Below, piece after piece: positions 24,601 through 36,789 of a stretch of 64,000 nucleotides of DNA (the first letter of the stretch is position 1; every line of letters starts with the position of its first letter). The notes under the pieces were generated by a model, which searched no databases, had not been told where the DNA came from, and worked only from the letters and a program-made list of their open reading frames with translations. The DNA comes from Acarospora socialis (lineage: Eukaryota > Ascomycota > Lecanoromycetes > Acarosporales > Acarosporaceae). The DNA is taken from positions 1,121,001 through 1,185,000 of the forward strand of contig JAMYGW020000006.1 of assembly GCA_025617375.2 (NCBI GenBank). Reading direction: 5' to 3'. Position numbers and translations under genes: made by a program.

Positions 24601-26707
24601 TGGCACGTGCTCATCGCATCGGGCAAACCAGGCCTGTGAGCATCTATAGGCTAGTCTCCAAAGAGACTGTGGAAGAAGAGGTCCTCGAGCGCGCCCGGAA
24701 TAAGCTCATGCTTGAGTTCATCACTATACAACGTGGTGTCACCGACAAGGACGCAAAGGAGATCACTGACAAAATGGCTCGCGTTGGCCGCAGCGTCAAT
24801 GAACCCACTTCATCAGAAGATATCTCTCGTATTCTCAAACGACGAGGTCAGAAAATGTTTGAGCAGTCAGGGAACCAGAAGAAGCTCGAAGAACTCGATA
24901 TCGATTCTGTCCTTGAGAACGCGGAGGAACACAAGACCGAACAACCGGAAGGGATTCAGGCGGATGGGGGTGAAGAGTTCCTCAAAAGCTTCGAATACAT
25001 GGATGTGAAAATCGACCTCGAATGGGACGAGATCATTCCCAAGGAACAACTTGAGGAGATCAAGGCCGAAGAGAAGCGGAAGGCGGATGAGAAATATCTG
25101 GCTGAAGTTATTGAACAAAACGCCCCAAGGAAGAAAATAAAGCAGGCCGACGAGGATCGAGAAGAGCGAGCTGCGAAGAAACGCGCGAGGGATCTAGCGG
25201 CGCTCGAAGCGGCTGACGAAGAGTCCGACCAGAGACCTGGCCTTGACCCGAAGAGACCACTGAGCGAGAAAGAGGTGCGGAACCTGATTCGAGGCTTCTT
25301 ACGGTATGGATCCATTGACGACCGTGGAGACGAGCTTGTGCAGGAGGCTCGCCTTGTGGGCCGAGATCGCGACCTCCTGCGCTGGACGCTCCAAGATATC
25401 ATCAACACTAGCGATCGGCTGCTAAAAGAGGAGCAAGCGAGAATCGAGGCACTGGAGCGGGAAGCCAATCGTCCCCTCACGAAAAAAGATAGGAAAGCGG
25501 TTCTCTTTGACTACAAAGGTGTGAAGCGCATCAACGCCGAGACTATGATGGAGAGGCCATCCGAGATGCGCATGCTGAAAGAAGTCACTCAATCTGTATC
25601 CGACCCGAAGACGTTCCGGATTCCTGAAGCCTCGAAAGGCGCGACGTACACATGTCCTTGGGGAGCACGAGAGGATGGGATGCTGTGTGTCGGCATCGTC
25701 CGACATGGGTACGGTGCTTGGGCGCAGATTCGTGACGACCCTGACCTGGCTTTGGCCGACAAATTCTTCCTTGAAGAACATCGTGTCGATAAGAAGGAAG
25801 AGCGTATCAAGGGAGAAGAGAAAGGCGCCAAGTCACCTGGAGCCGTGCATCTTGTTCGACGTGCAGACTATCTACTCTCGGTGTTGAAGGAAAAGACGAG
25901 CAATGGCACCAACCTTGCCGCCAAACGGGCGGTCGAGAACCATCATCGAAACAACAAGAAGAATGGCATGTTCGCAAGACGACCCGATGGCCGTCCCAGC
26001 GTATCGGCTTCCCCTGCACCATCAGGAATACGCAAAGGTTATCGCGAGTCAGACAAACATCGCCACCGAGGTCACAGCCAGAGTGAGCATAGATACAGTG
26101 TCGAGCGCCGTAACTCTCAAGGCGATCAAAACGGAAATACGCCTAGGTCAGACGCTCGCCGCAAATATTCCAGCGAGCTTGATCGGAAACACCGAGTGTC
26201 CGAAGAACCGCGGCAGCATCAGCACCACCATCGTCGCAGCAATGAGCACAGCAGCAGCGTTGTCGGCCCTTCTGAGGAAAATGACCCAGTGCTAAAAATG
26301 CTCTTCAAGCCCGTCAGGGAGTCTCTGAAGAGTGTTCAAACTGCGACGAAAGAAGGAGTAAAGAACAAACACGAGAGGGCGAAGATTCTACGGACCGAGT
26401 TGGTGAAGATCGGTGGATTTGTCAGGACCATGTTGGAAGAAGACGAAGACTTTCGATCTCTGGAAGGACGTGTCTGGTAAGATTGTCAAATATGATTCCG
26501 TGCGGTCTGCCGGACGCTAATCAGGTATGCAGGAACTTTGTTGCGCTGTACTGGCCGAATCCAGGCACACCAGGCAGTCAGGTTAAGAGCATGTACGAGA
26601 GACTTGCAGCGGCTGACGACGTTCTCTTGGGAAAGGACAGCGCTATAAAAGACAGTGGGATGAAGATGAATGGACAAGTACAGGCAGTGAGAGCCGAAGG
26701 TTCTTGA
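21658..26707 (+). CDS. CHD1: CHD1-type chromatin remodelling ATPase
   Basis: SNF2-family remodeller that spaces nucleosomes over transcribed genes. Exons 21658-22059, 22110-22136, 22190-22277, 22349-22678, 22730-22773, 22831-23104, 23155-26476 and 26533-26707 give 1553 residues, the usual size. Order: acidic Ser-rich N-terminus; two chromodomains at about residues 240-390 ([15 protein letters not shown], then [16 protein letters not shown]); the SNF2 ATPase with [11 protein letters not shown] near 477 and DEAHRLKN near 585; a helicase C lobe with [10 protein letters not shown] and ARAHRIGQ; a SANT-SLIDE-like region; a basic linker; and the C-terminal DUF4208-like helix ending [12 protein letters not shown]. 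Acceptors at 23155 and 26533 were chosen because they alone restore KWKGL and VWNFVALYW. The 27-nt second exon codes GRARPSRRI. Confidence 0.95.
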
Positions 26708-27314
26708 GGAGGGTGTCAGGTCGATTACATTATGGTTGCGGTATTTCTGTTCAAAACGGGTGTTGCAAGTGTCACGGATAGCCTTGCAATTCGAAAGCGG
26801 GTCATTGAGCGGAGTTTTGTGACATTACGTCTTCAATGCTGTCTAGAGAAAGCATGCGTCACAGGCGGCACTGGCGGAAAAGATCATGAGAAGGTGCATT
26901 GCAGGTTTGAACCAGTGTATAGGACGGGGTGTTTGGTTATCATCTTTGTGGACTGGAATCAGAGCTCGAGGGCTAGACTAGTTTGCTTTTGTACCATACC
27001 AATATCCCTTGCTGTCAAAGCTCGAGAAATATCATGAACTCTCTGAACCACGGAAATCTGGAACAGCATGTCGTGATAGTTTGTGATTGTCGGCTTATTG
27101 AGACCACATTTCAGTAAACTCGATGAAGAACACTCGGTTCCGGTCATAGTAAGCAGACACAGTGGACGTAGCCCCATGGTGGTAATCCCAAACCGTGCTA
27201 CTCCACGCCCGCTTAGCATCGGCATCTCACATACCCACCCCTTCATTCCCGAGATAGATAAACAACACCGACCACCGCCAGCGCAGCTATTATGACGGCA
27301 TTGTATTCAGAGCG
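26708..27314. other. Intergenic between CHD1 and the E2 gene
   Basis: About 600 bases holding the CHD1 3' UTR and the promoter of the next plus-strand gene. No gene seen. Confidence 0.5.
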
Positions 27315-29076
27315 ATGACACCCAACATGGTCACAGGTAGCCCATGCCTGGTCCGAACCCTACAGAGATTTCACAGACCATGTCAACACTTCAAAAGCCA
27401 CGCCTCACCTCGACAGCATCTTCGGCGACCCTTCCATGCGTCAGCCCCCGCGTTGGTGATCAAGCCATTCATCTTGGCTGATATCGGTGAAGGTACGTAG
27501 ATCCGCAATAACTATCTTTCAGGAGTACAAACTGATTTTTCCCAGGCATCAAAGAAGTGCAGATCATACAATGGTTCGTCGAGCCCGAAGCGCGCGTCGA
27601 GCAATTCGACAAACTGTGCGAGGTGCAGTCGGACAAGGCGGCTACGGAGGTCAGACAGACACGCTCTGAAGCGGGAGAGTCGAGCGCGATGTTGACGGTG
27701 GAAAGGTAGATCACGTCCCGGTTCGATGGAGTCATTAAGAAGCTGTACTATGAGGCAGAGGACATGGCGCAAGTGGGCAAGGTATACATACTGCTCCCGA
27801 ACGGATACGGAAGTCAAGAATATGGGCTGATGGTCCGAAGCCGCTGTGTGATATAGATATACAGAGCGACATTCTGCCGGAAGACGAACAGCTCGTGACT
27901 CCGCCGCCCGAGCAAGCAGGGACGCCTTCCGAGCCACAACAGCCTCAGAAGGCAGTCGAGCAGCATCAGCCGCGAGAGACACTCGCAAGACTCGAAGGCG
28001 CGGAAAGTGTTGTGACGTCGAAACCGCCATCGAAGCACGCAGCACTGGCGACTCCTGCAGTACGAGGCCTACTGAAAGAACTCGACGTCCAGATCTCCGA
28101 CATCACCGGCACCGGCAAGGACGGGCGCGTTCTGAAAGAAGACGTGCACCGATTCGCCGCCCAGCGAGACGTTGCCCCATCAACACCGCCCACCCCTCTC
28201 TCTACGCATCTGCAGGCCCCTCCCGCCGACAACAAACTCGACACGATCCCGCAGCGCGAAACGACCATTCCGCTCACCCCAATCCAAACCTCCATGTTCA
28301 AAACCATGACCCGCTCCCTCTCCATCCCACACTTCCTCTACGCCGACGAATACAACCTAACCGCCCTGACCACGCTCCGTCGAAAACTCAACACTCAACC
28401 CCACTACGCACCCAGTCCCACCGCACCGCCAAAACTCTCCGCCCTCCCCTTCATCATCAAAGCCGTCTCCCTCGCTCTCACCGACTTCCCCATCCTCAAC
28501 GCCCGCATCGACCTTCCTTCCTCCCCAAACACCTCCCCTACTAGCAGCACCGGACCCCAACCACCACCAACCCTCACCCTCCGCCCAACCCACAACATCG
28601 GCGTCGCAATCGACACTCCCACCGGCCTCCTCGTCCCCGTCCTGCGCTCCGTGAATACGAAATCCATCCTCACCATCGCCGCCGAGCTGGCGCACCTCTC
28701 GGCCCTCGCGCGCGCCGGCAAACTCGCGTCGCAGCACCTGTCCGGCGCGACGTTCACGGTCAGCAATATTGGGAGTATCGGCGGCACGGTCGTCGCGCCA
28801 GTGATTGTCGGGGGGCAGGTAGCGATTCTGGGGGTTGGGAAGGGGAGGGTCGTGCCTGGTTTTGCTGTGGACGAGGCTGGTGTGGAGGTTGAGGAGGGGG
28901 GTGGCAGGAGTTTGGGAGAGAGAAAAGTGGGGATGAGGGTGGTGAGGAAGGAAGTATGCAATTTCAGCTGGAGCGCGGACCATCGGGTTGTGGACGGTGC
29001 GACGGTAGCGCGGTGTTCGGAGGTCGTGAGGGGGCTGTTGGAGGAGCCGGCCCGGATGGTTGTGCGGGGGCGGTGA
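27315..29076 (+). CDS. Branched-chain 2-oxoacid dehydrogenase E2 (lipoamide acyltransferase)
   Basis: Mitochondrial dihydrolipoyl transacylase core of the branched-chain keto-acid dehydrogenase, used in valine, leucine and isoleucine breakdown. Exons 27315-27492, 27546-27649, 27710-27781 and 27841-29076 give 529 residues. The first ~50 residues are an Arg/His/Ser-rich mitochondrial presequence. The lipoyl domain follows (ILADIGEGIKEVQIIQWFVEP; the lipoylated Lys is in VQSDKAAT, near the end of exon 2). The E3-binding domain is around KHAALATPAVRGLLKELDV, then the catalytic domain, with the active-site motif SADHRVVDGA near the end. The catalytic domain carries a Pro/Thr/Ser-rich insert (about residues 345-365) and a Gly/Glu insert near the C-terminus. 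BCKDH E2 fits better than pyruvate E2 because of IKEVQIIQW and RSLSIPHFLYADE. Confidence 0.9.
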
Positions 29077-30347
29077 GCGTGGGGCTGGTGTTGGAGATTT
29101 GGGGGGAGAGGGTGAGACGAGGAGCAGAGATGGTGCGTGTGAGCGACAAATAGATACTTCATGAAGGCAGAAAGAAAGAAAGCAAGTGACCTGGCTTCAG
29201 CTCCGTTCTACCTACCTAGCACACTGCCCGGACCCCTCGCTCCCGTCACGCATTACTCTGATGGGCCAGACGGGCTTCCGTGCACTTTACCTGTGTGCGA
29301 TGCCCATACGAGTTCGACACACACCGCCCCCGCCACTACCCCCCTCCCCGATCCCAATCCCAATCTCACCACGCGCAGTTTAGAAGGCTACTATCACCAC
29401 CAATACCCCGAACAACAGAAATCAAAGTCAAGTCAAGTCAAGTCAGGCCCAAGTCCAATCACGGAAAACGTCACATACTACAGTACACAGTGAGGTGAGA
29501 AGTGCCTGTTTCTACCTACTATAGCAGAACGAGTTCCGCGGACCGGTCATCGACCGAGGGTCCCGAAGCGGCTGGCTACCTGCACCATTACTCATACCAC
29601 CTTCGCGTCCATCGGGCCGTTGCCAGAAGGATACAGTACCTTGTGTACTCTACGGGGGGCCCTGGCGCTTGGGAGCCAGCTCATCTCAGCTGAGTCACGT
29701 TCAGGTACGAACGGACTGGGCTGTTACTCGACGATCTGCGGATTGCGGTTTTGTGGGGTTGCGGTCACGTCCTCGGATTGGCTGTGGCTGTTCGTCCGGT
29801 GCGTAGAGGGGAGAGTTTAGTGATCAGAATGGAGTAGGAACAGCTACGAGTACGGAAGTAGAGGTGGAGTAGGTGAGAGACCGGCTGGGTCTATGTTGAG
29901 GAATTTGCTTTTTGGTCGGTCCCGGTTTTCTCTACACGTGTGTGATGTGCCTGCGACGAGGAGGTTGCAAAATGAGAGGTGCTCGACAAGAGCGAGAGCG
30001 AGATGTGAAGGCCCTGGTGTGTACCTCCCCTAAAAACGTTGTGCTGGAGGATGCCCGAGTTAGATGTACTTTGGACGGTAAATTGGGCAAGTAAGGAAAA
30101 GAACCTGAACGGTAGCCGGATATTCTTTTTGTAAGGGTATGGAACAAGACAAAAAGGAACGCAGAAATACAATGGCGCCACCGAAGAAGTCCCGAGTCCT
30201 GGATATACACAACTTAGCTCCTCTCGCCTATGTACCCTGATACCCCGACTCTCCTCGTAAAGTCGCCGTGCCGCAACAAACCCGAAATTTTCCATAGGTG
30301 AGATGAGGAATAGAGTGATAGAGCGATGAGGTGGGATGACGCTCATG
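29077..30347. other. Convergent intergenic region with a short microsatellite
   Basis: About 1.27 kb between the stops of the E2 gene and gluconokinase. It holds both 3' UTRs and a pentanucleotide repeat. Long open frames (for example the minus-strand one at 29891-30361) have biased composition and no family likeness; I do not call them. Confidence 0.5.
29425..29444 (+). repeat. AAGTC pentanucleotide microsatellite
   Basis: Four perfect copies of AAGTC in tandem, with a related AAGTCC word a few bases further on. A simple-sequence tract in intergenic DNA. Confidence 0.85.
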
Positions 30348-31104
30348 TCATGCATCGGCATAATCAGCCAGCACGTTTATCACGAGCTTGAGTGCCGTCC
30401 GCTGCACCTCCGTCTTCGAGGGTCCGTCACAGTCCACCGAGAGTACATCCATCATTTGCTCCTCTTTGTCTGGCTCCTCCAACATCTCGACCTGACTGTG
30501 GACCATGGAGCTCTTCATATAGTGCCCTTGCCGCGCCGTCACCCGCTCCAGCAGCGTGTTCTCGTCCGCCACCCGCAAGTAGATGAAGTGTACAAGCACA
30601 TGATGGTCGTTGTACGAGGCAATGCGGATGACGTCCCGGTACTTGCGCTTGAGCGCGGAGCAGGTGACGACGACCCCTTTGGGCGGAGCAGGGTTCTCTG
30701 GCGAGGAGAGGCACGTGACGGCGGCCTGCCGTAGGAGCACAAGCCAATCCCAGCGGTCCGCATCTGTCAGGGGTTTGTTCTGCGCCATCTTCTGCTTGTT
30801 GGCTTCGGAATGGTACTATGAGGTCAATCTGAGTTAGCATCATGTCGGAATTAAGAAGTGATGAGCGACGTGATAGGTAAAAAGAACCTACATCATCCCC
30901 CTCGATGTATGGAAGCGATAATTCCTTTGAGAGATACTGCGCGACAGTGGTCTTGCCGCACCCCGCGGGCCCGGTAATGATCCAGATATGGCGGTGTTGG
31001 TGTGGAGTTTGCATGTTTCCGTTCGTTCCACTCATATGGTGCGCTCCGTAATGCATTGGTACTGTAGAGCCATAAAGGCTGGGTCGTTCTTCGGTGGATA
31101 ACAT
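30348..31104 (-). CDS. Gluconokinase
   Basis: Cytosolic kinase that phosphorylates gluconate to 6-phosphogluconate, feeding the pentose phosphate pathway. Two exons, 31104-30892 and 30815-30348 (intron 76 nt), give 226 residues. The P-loop GPAGCGKTTVAQYLS lies near residue 47, followed by the GntK-type EGDDYHSEANKQKMAQNKPLTDADRW region (split by the intron after GDD). The LID-type CSALKRKYRDVIR and the later HFIYLRVADENTLLERVTAR and FKSS-like YMKSSMVHSQVEMLEEP are standard for GntK. The N-terminal ~40 residues before the P-loop are His/Asn-rich and longer than in bacterial GntK; internal ATGs at residues 17 and 24 are other start options. Confidence 0.93.
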
Positions 31105-34100
31105 GTTTAAGTGAAAGAACTTCACCCGCCGAAGTGAAGTGCCTGATAGTACAGTATTCTGATGGGGCACACGACTGCCGGTGCTAACGTTTATTTGTAC
31201 CGACGGAGAGGTCAGGCTAGGAAAGATGCAAGTCCGGTACCGAAGCGTGGGTTGGGAAGTTGGGGTCGATCAGATATGGTATGGCTCCGTTCTAAACTGA
31301 ACAATGAGATTGAAAGGGGCTTGAGGGCAGCGGTTATGACAGAAGGAAATACTGAGGTAGGAACCGGAAAGAGTTATGGTTTCTTGCCCCCATCCACGAA
31401 AAAGTGACGATAAAAAGTAAGCAAACCCAGGGCGATTGCTTAGTTAAATAGAGAAAGCTGACGACAAAATTTCTCGTTGAGCGAGAGGCACAACCAGTGA
31501 GGGTAATGGTGAAAAATGAGGCACAGCGCTGACGCAGGTCTGCAAAAGCAGAAAGATACGAAACAGGTACCTGATCCCGTGTGGGCAGAGAATATCGAGT
31601 ACCGGAAGATCCTAAACGTGGGCCGACTTACCGGGAAGCCAAGGGAGATGCTTGTCGTTGTGGTAGTGTTGACGTAGCATTGGCATGGCAATCGTATGCT
31701 CTACCCTTGAGGTCTAGGCCGGGTGAGGCTGGGTGGGGATCTCCCCCATATCAGCGGCAAGGCTAGCGGGGCTCCAGCCGGAGTCCAGTGAAGGTCGGGA
31801 AGAAGGCCGAACTGCTGCAATCATAATACCAGTAGCGAACTCCTTGTTCGATCCTGTTATGAGTGGGAGCCAGTAGGTAGTTAAGGAGATATGAGAAGTT
31901 AGTTATTTTCAAGGGGCATTCTTGGCACGTACCTTTGACCGAGGGTTGGCAAGAGTAGGAACCTTCCCACAGGTTCCCTTGACGCTTGAGGCGCAGAGAA
32001 GGGATCAATAATAATCATACATAAGGCGAAAGGAGGGCGGGGATGATCATTACGAAGTCACGAGATACCTGCGTTGGGGGTTCGATTCTCTACGAGTACT
32101 GCTAGCCCGTTGGTATTATTACCATGAGCCCGTATTATCATCATCGCTCGACCGAGATCCCGAATTTTCCGGTCAAGCATCTCAGCTCAGAAAGGGATCA
32201 GTACCTCGCGAGAAAAGAACAAGAGAGGGTAGTCGTAGCCTTTCATTCCCGTAGAGGACCAGTACCAGATTGCTCGACGCCATACGAGTGCCAGATGAAT
32301 GTTCGGAGTATGTATAATACCAAACACTAATGGGTCACTGGATGTTACGTGGCCGTGGGAGACTCCCGTCTGCGAATGCCTAAGACTAGTGAGCTGATGG
32401 TCGATCACATTGAGCCTGCTGCAGCTGGACGTGACCCCTATTCCTACCTTTATGACGAGAACAACATCATCATTCGATCAATGGGAATAACGAGCCGCCA
32501 TCCCTGCCTAGAGGATGCCTTAACACGTATTACTGTATATCCCTCATCTCGAACGGCAAAACGGTCAATTATTGGAGACTATCCAGACCAGCGTGTCGTA
32601 GCACGAAGATGGGCCTGGAGCGCGAGAACGCACGGAGAGTGGGGAGATCTAGATATCTTCGGGGTTGAAGCCTCGGGTAGCGTGGGGGTTTCGATAGGAT
32701 CTTCTCCGGATCCGTTGGGCGGCCTCGGCACGGTTCCTTACCCCTCTACCTTGCTAGCAACGTGGTGTCTCGGTGGCACTATGAGGCTGCCTCTACAGTA
32801 CCTAGACTTTGCAGATAGCGAATAGTAGTTTGCAGTTCTCAATCCTGCAGCTGTTGACACTTAACGTTGCGGTGACCTTCGCTGGGGAAAGTTTCCTATC
32901 CGGGGCCGTGTAGGTTATGAAGAGCAGGCGGCTTGGCGAATGGCGTTCGAGTCTTTGCCCGCGACCTCTTTGCGAAGCTGCCGGTGATTAACGCCTCTTC
33001 ACTCATACCCACAGACGAGTACTCGCTCGATGTGCTCCCGGAGCAGCTCCCCGTGATAATCCGGGGTGCATGGAGTCTGACTAAGAAGTGCGCTATTAAA
33101 CGTATCCGAGGTATGAGTGAGGCGCACTGCATCTGCAGATCTTAACTGTCGTTATATGAACTTGAGTATGAGTGTTAAGTAGGTAAAAGGTGCTGAACAC
33201 TCCCAAGTATCACAACAGAGGATGTGACCGATCAGAGGGGCAGTGCCGGAGATCAACGTGACCCAAGGGCCCGCTTTTCCGGCCCGCCTGGCGTTCGTTG
33301 GACGCTTTTGTATGATCTATTGTGTCTCTTTTCCCGAAGCTCGGACGACCCGCCCTCTTGGTACTCCAACAGCCAGCGAGGTGCGCTCGATGGCGAGGTA
33401 CCCGACGGTTCGGGCCTGAGACACTGCCATTGGCCCCCATCATGTGCCGCCGCCATTGTGCCAAGCTCTTTCTACGGCAGCCCAACACCTTACGGACAAC
33501 CCCGGGGCCTCTATGTTGGGCAACTCTCCCGACCTTCTCTCGGCCAGTATGTTACTTCAAACCGGAAGCAGGGCTTGTGGCAAGCATGTCCGTATTGTTG
33601 ATCGTTCTCGCACACGCGTAGGGTCGAACATAGCCCCCGTATCACAGCGAACTTGACTCGTGTGCTACAGGTGACGTCTCGTGGTCATTGAGGGTCTTGT
33701 TTTGAAGCAGGGACTCCATCGTGTGAGGGTATCAGCTATGCTTGAGCGTTCCACGTCAAGCCTATTGATCTTATGGCTGAGGAATGTTCCCACCCCGACT
33801 TATGAATTTGGGACCATCTTCTCCAACCCTCAATACAATTGTGTTCTACAGGGTACCGGAGTATGAGTTGATCCTTGTACTTCCAGAATCCCGGATCAGT
33901 AGTCCACTCCGTATAGACACCTCTGTTGTTATGCGGCGGCCGCTATCAGATGCAAAGTAGAAGCTGCACATAGTACAGAAGGAGCATCCAGACAGGAGAC
34001 AAAGGACACATTGCCGTTGCCATTATCACTTGGCCGTAACCATCTTGTGCCTAAATTAACCCTACAGGACGCTTGGGCCGAGATACTCATCGTCGTTGAC

Positions 34101-34462
34101 ATCGTTCATGTAGAAGAGAGCTGTCGGGATATGCGCCACGCTGTGTATTTGCTGGCAAGATTGTGTCTCCTTCTGGAGGCCCTCTTGTAAGGGCGCCGTC
34201 TCTTCAGTCCCGTAATGCTGATAGCAGTCTGACAGATTGAAATGGATTTCACCCCAAGTTAGGATGAATGGGATGATGTGTTTCAGATAAGGAACCATAT
34301 CGGCGCCCGGAAAAGCCTCACATGATTATGTAAGCATCAAGGATGAGAATCGGTCCAGGTAAGATAGCTCTCAGGACACTCAACAATGTGAATGTATAAA
34401 ATCCCTCATCGCAGTAAATGACACAGAGATAGCTGCATCAGTATACATTACAGCTGGTCGAG
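31105..34462. other. Gene-poor 3.3 kb stretch
   Basis: The largest gap in the window, between the divergent gluconokinase and VPS26 genes. I find no ATG-started frame with recognisable protein sequence; the longest plus-strand frame (32349-32825) opens with GTG and reads like chance. A pol III B-box-like GGTTCGATTC occurs at 32078-32087 but no tRNA fold can be built around it. Near VPS26 a possible 5' UTR intron (donor GTAAGA at 34359, acceptor ending at 34453) would put the splice ten bases before the start codon. Confidence 0.45.
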
Positions 34463-35844
34463 ATGTCATACTTCTTCTCGACACCTGTCGACATTGACAT
34501 TGTCCTTGAGGACACCGATGACCGGTCCACCGTGGATGTCAAGCTCGACAAGAACCGACGAGAAAAGGCACCCTTGTATATGGACGGCGAATCTGTGAAG
34601 GGAGCTGTGACAGTACGTCCGAAAGATGGAAAGAAACTCGAGCAAACGGGTATCAAAGTACAGTTTATCGGTACCATAGGTGAGGATCGGTGCATCTCCC
34701 CTGGACGCGCACAAATGCGCTGATGATCCGTGACGGCAGAAATGTTCTTTGACCGGGGCAATCACTACGAATTCCTTTCCCTTGGCCAGGAGCTTGCGGC
34801 ACCAGGCGACCTTCAACACCCCCAGACCTTCGATTTCAATTTCAAGAACGTGGAAAAGCAATACGAGTCTTACAATGGCATCAACGTCAAGTTACGCTAC
34901 TTCGTACGTGTTACTGTATCGCGGCGGATGGCGGATGTGATACGGGAAAAGGATATATGGGTTTACTCTTATCGAATACCACCGGAGACAAACAGCTCGA
35001 TTAAGATGGACGTCGGGATCGAGGATTGCCTACACATTGAATTTGAATATTCAAAGTCGAAATACCACTTGAAGGATGTTATCGTTGGGAGGATATATTT
35101 CTTACTTGTGCGGCTGAAGATCAAGCACATGGAGCTATCCATAATCCGAAGGGAGACAACTGGTGCGGCGCCAAATCAGTACAATGAAAGCGAAACCCTA
35201 GTCCGGTTTGAGGTACGATCCAACCATGGCCAAATTCACGTTCTCTGAAGGCTGATGATGGCAGATTATGGACGGCTCACCTTCGAGGGGTATGTAGCGT
35301 TCAGCACTGTCCGGATGCTCTCGTCCCATGCCAGTCCTTCCACGCTGTTTGAGGACTATATCACTACACTGTCTCTCCCCGCGCTCTACTGCTGACTTGA
35401 GGCTGTCGTAGGCGAGACAATACCCATCCGACTCTTCCTAGGAGGGTTTGACCTTACTCCAACTTTCCGCGAAGTCAACAAAAAATACTCAACACGATAC
35501 TACCTCAGCTTGGTTCTGATCGATGAAGGTAAGAATCTCCTGTCGTTAGGCTCCCATCCCAACCACCCCTATCTACATGGCATGTTGTGGCTCAAGTACT
35601 TGAACACTTTGCATTGAAAGATTAGCCCACCTAGTTACCCACGCCAACTAAACACAACGTTTTCTATATACACCATTCTCAATTCTGACCTCCAAAAACC
35701 TCCCTACTGACAGTCTTCACAGATGCCCGCCGCTACTTCAAGCAGTCAGAAATCGTGCTCTACCGACAAGCGCCGGAAGTCGCCGCTGCGCAGCTTCAAC
35801 AACAGCAGTCACAACCTCAGCAAATCACCGGGGCTGCAGGTTGA
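34463..35844 (+). CDS. VPS26: Retromer subunit Vps26
   Basis: Arrestin-like subunit of the retromer cargo-recognition core (Vps26-Vps29-Vps35) in endosome-to-Golgi recycling. Exons 34463-34679, 34740-35212, 35265-35289, 35412-35528 and 35723-35844 give 317 residues. Introns are 60, 52, 122 and 194 nt. The family is highly conserved here: MSYFFSTPVDIDIVLED, PLYMDGESVKGAV, EMFFDRGNHYEFLSL, FNFKNVEKQYESYNGINVK and VREKD-like VIREKDIWVYSYRIPPE are all present. Exon 3 is only 25 nt and codes IMDGSPSRG with its neighbours; KYSTRYYLSLVLIDEDARRYFKQSE follows. The C-terminal tail is Gln/Ala-rich and variable in fungi. The last intron (194 nt) is unusually long for this window. Confidence 0.97.
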
Positions 35845-36302
35845 AACTGGAATTTGGGAAGGTTAAGCTGAATTCACATTGGCGGGCGTTGGAGTCTTCT
35901 GAAGGGTTGCGTACAGAATCACCCAAGCGTCTTCTTGAGCATCACGGTAATTAAACAAGGTGATTGAAGGATCAACCATCGAGACTATGGAAGTTTTAAA
36001 AGCAATTGCTTCGACACCCAGCAGCTTCGAAAAGCTAAACCCTAAACACCAACCACCCTGAACGTCCAAAGCCCAAGAACCAATGCCGAGAAATCCATCC
36101 ATCGCAAAACACGACCAACAACCATTCCCTCGCACCCACCACACCGTATCATACACCCTTCCAGCAACCCATTCTCATACCCACATTTCCCAACACCTCT
36201 ACCCAACACCTAACATCAACTCCCGAGCACCCACACCTCCCCTCCCCCTCCCTTCTCCCTCTCCCACAATCCCCCCCGCCCGCTCCCCACCCGCAAACGG
36301 AA
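35845..36302. other. Intergenic between VPS26 and a tentative small gene
   Basis: About 460 bases with the VPS26 3' UTR. The part from 36160 is strikingly C-rich on the plus strand. No supported gene. Confidence 0.5.
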
Positions 36303-36789
36303 TCATGCATTCCTCCCCATGCCCCTCAATAACCCCCTCAGAAACTCAACTGTATAGCTATCTGGCTCCAGGTGATAGAAATGATCCAATCGTTCCTTCA
36401 GCGTGCCAAGCCCTCGCACGCCGCGGTCCCACGCTTTGATCAGTTCCTCGCCCATGTGCGGTGCCCAGCCTGGGGGCCCCGGTTCGGTGCTGGGGGGCTT
36501 GGACATGTTGATTGGGCGGATGGGTAGTGGCGGGGAGGGCTGATGGCTGAGGAGGGGCAGCCGGGTTGGAGGTATTGGTGGAGGAGAAGGGTATGGGTTG
36601 GAGGGTGACGGTTGGTTTGAAAGGTAGGGATGTGTTGTGTTGTGCTTGGTGTGGTTCGTGGAGGCTTTGATTGGGTGGATGGAGGGTGGAGGGTGGTGGG
36701 GAGTGAGAGTGGAGGGGATGAGTGAGGGGGTTTTGAGCTGGTTGGAAGTGCGATGTGAATGGTGGAGATGGGGTGAATGGTCCCGTCAT
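36303..36789 (-). CDS. Tentative small Pro-rich protein, function unknown
   Basis: On the minus strand an ATG at 36789 in good context (CACAAAAATGACGG) opens a Pro/His/Ser/Thr-rich frame. A second frame holds the better-looking C-terminal part, GWAPHMGEELIKAWDRGVRG and YHLEPDSYTVEFLRGLLRGMG, ending at 36303. The two can be joined by an intron with a weak GTCACC donor and an acceptor after CCATCAG (70 nt, about 36536-36605), giving roughly 138 residues. Alternatively the gene starts at the internal ATG at 36506 (67 residues), or a frameshift is present. The C-terminal block is amphipathic and charged and looks like real protein, but I cannot name a family. Confidence 0.35.

Noticed and set aside
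27630-27710. Apparent stop within the lipoyl domain of the E2 gene, suggesting a pseudogene
   Set aside because: A 60-nt intron with a GTCAGA donor and an acceptor at GGTAG removes it and restores the normal lipoyl sequence.
29891-30361. 156-codon minus-strand frame next to gluconokinase
   Set aside because: It overlaps the gluconokinase stop and 3' flank, is rich in Ser/Phe/His without structure, and has no family likeness.
32060-32110. tRNA-like B box (GGTTCGATTC) in the gene-poor stretch
   Set aside because: The sequences on either side do not form a T-arm or acceptor stem, and no convincing A box at normal spacing is present.
32349-32825. 158-codon open frame on the plus strand
   Set aside because: It opens with GTG, its composition is random-looking, and it resembles no family.
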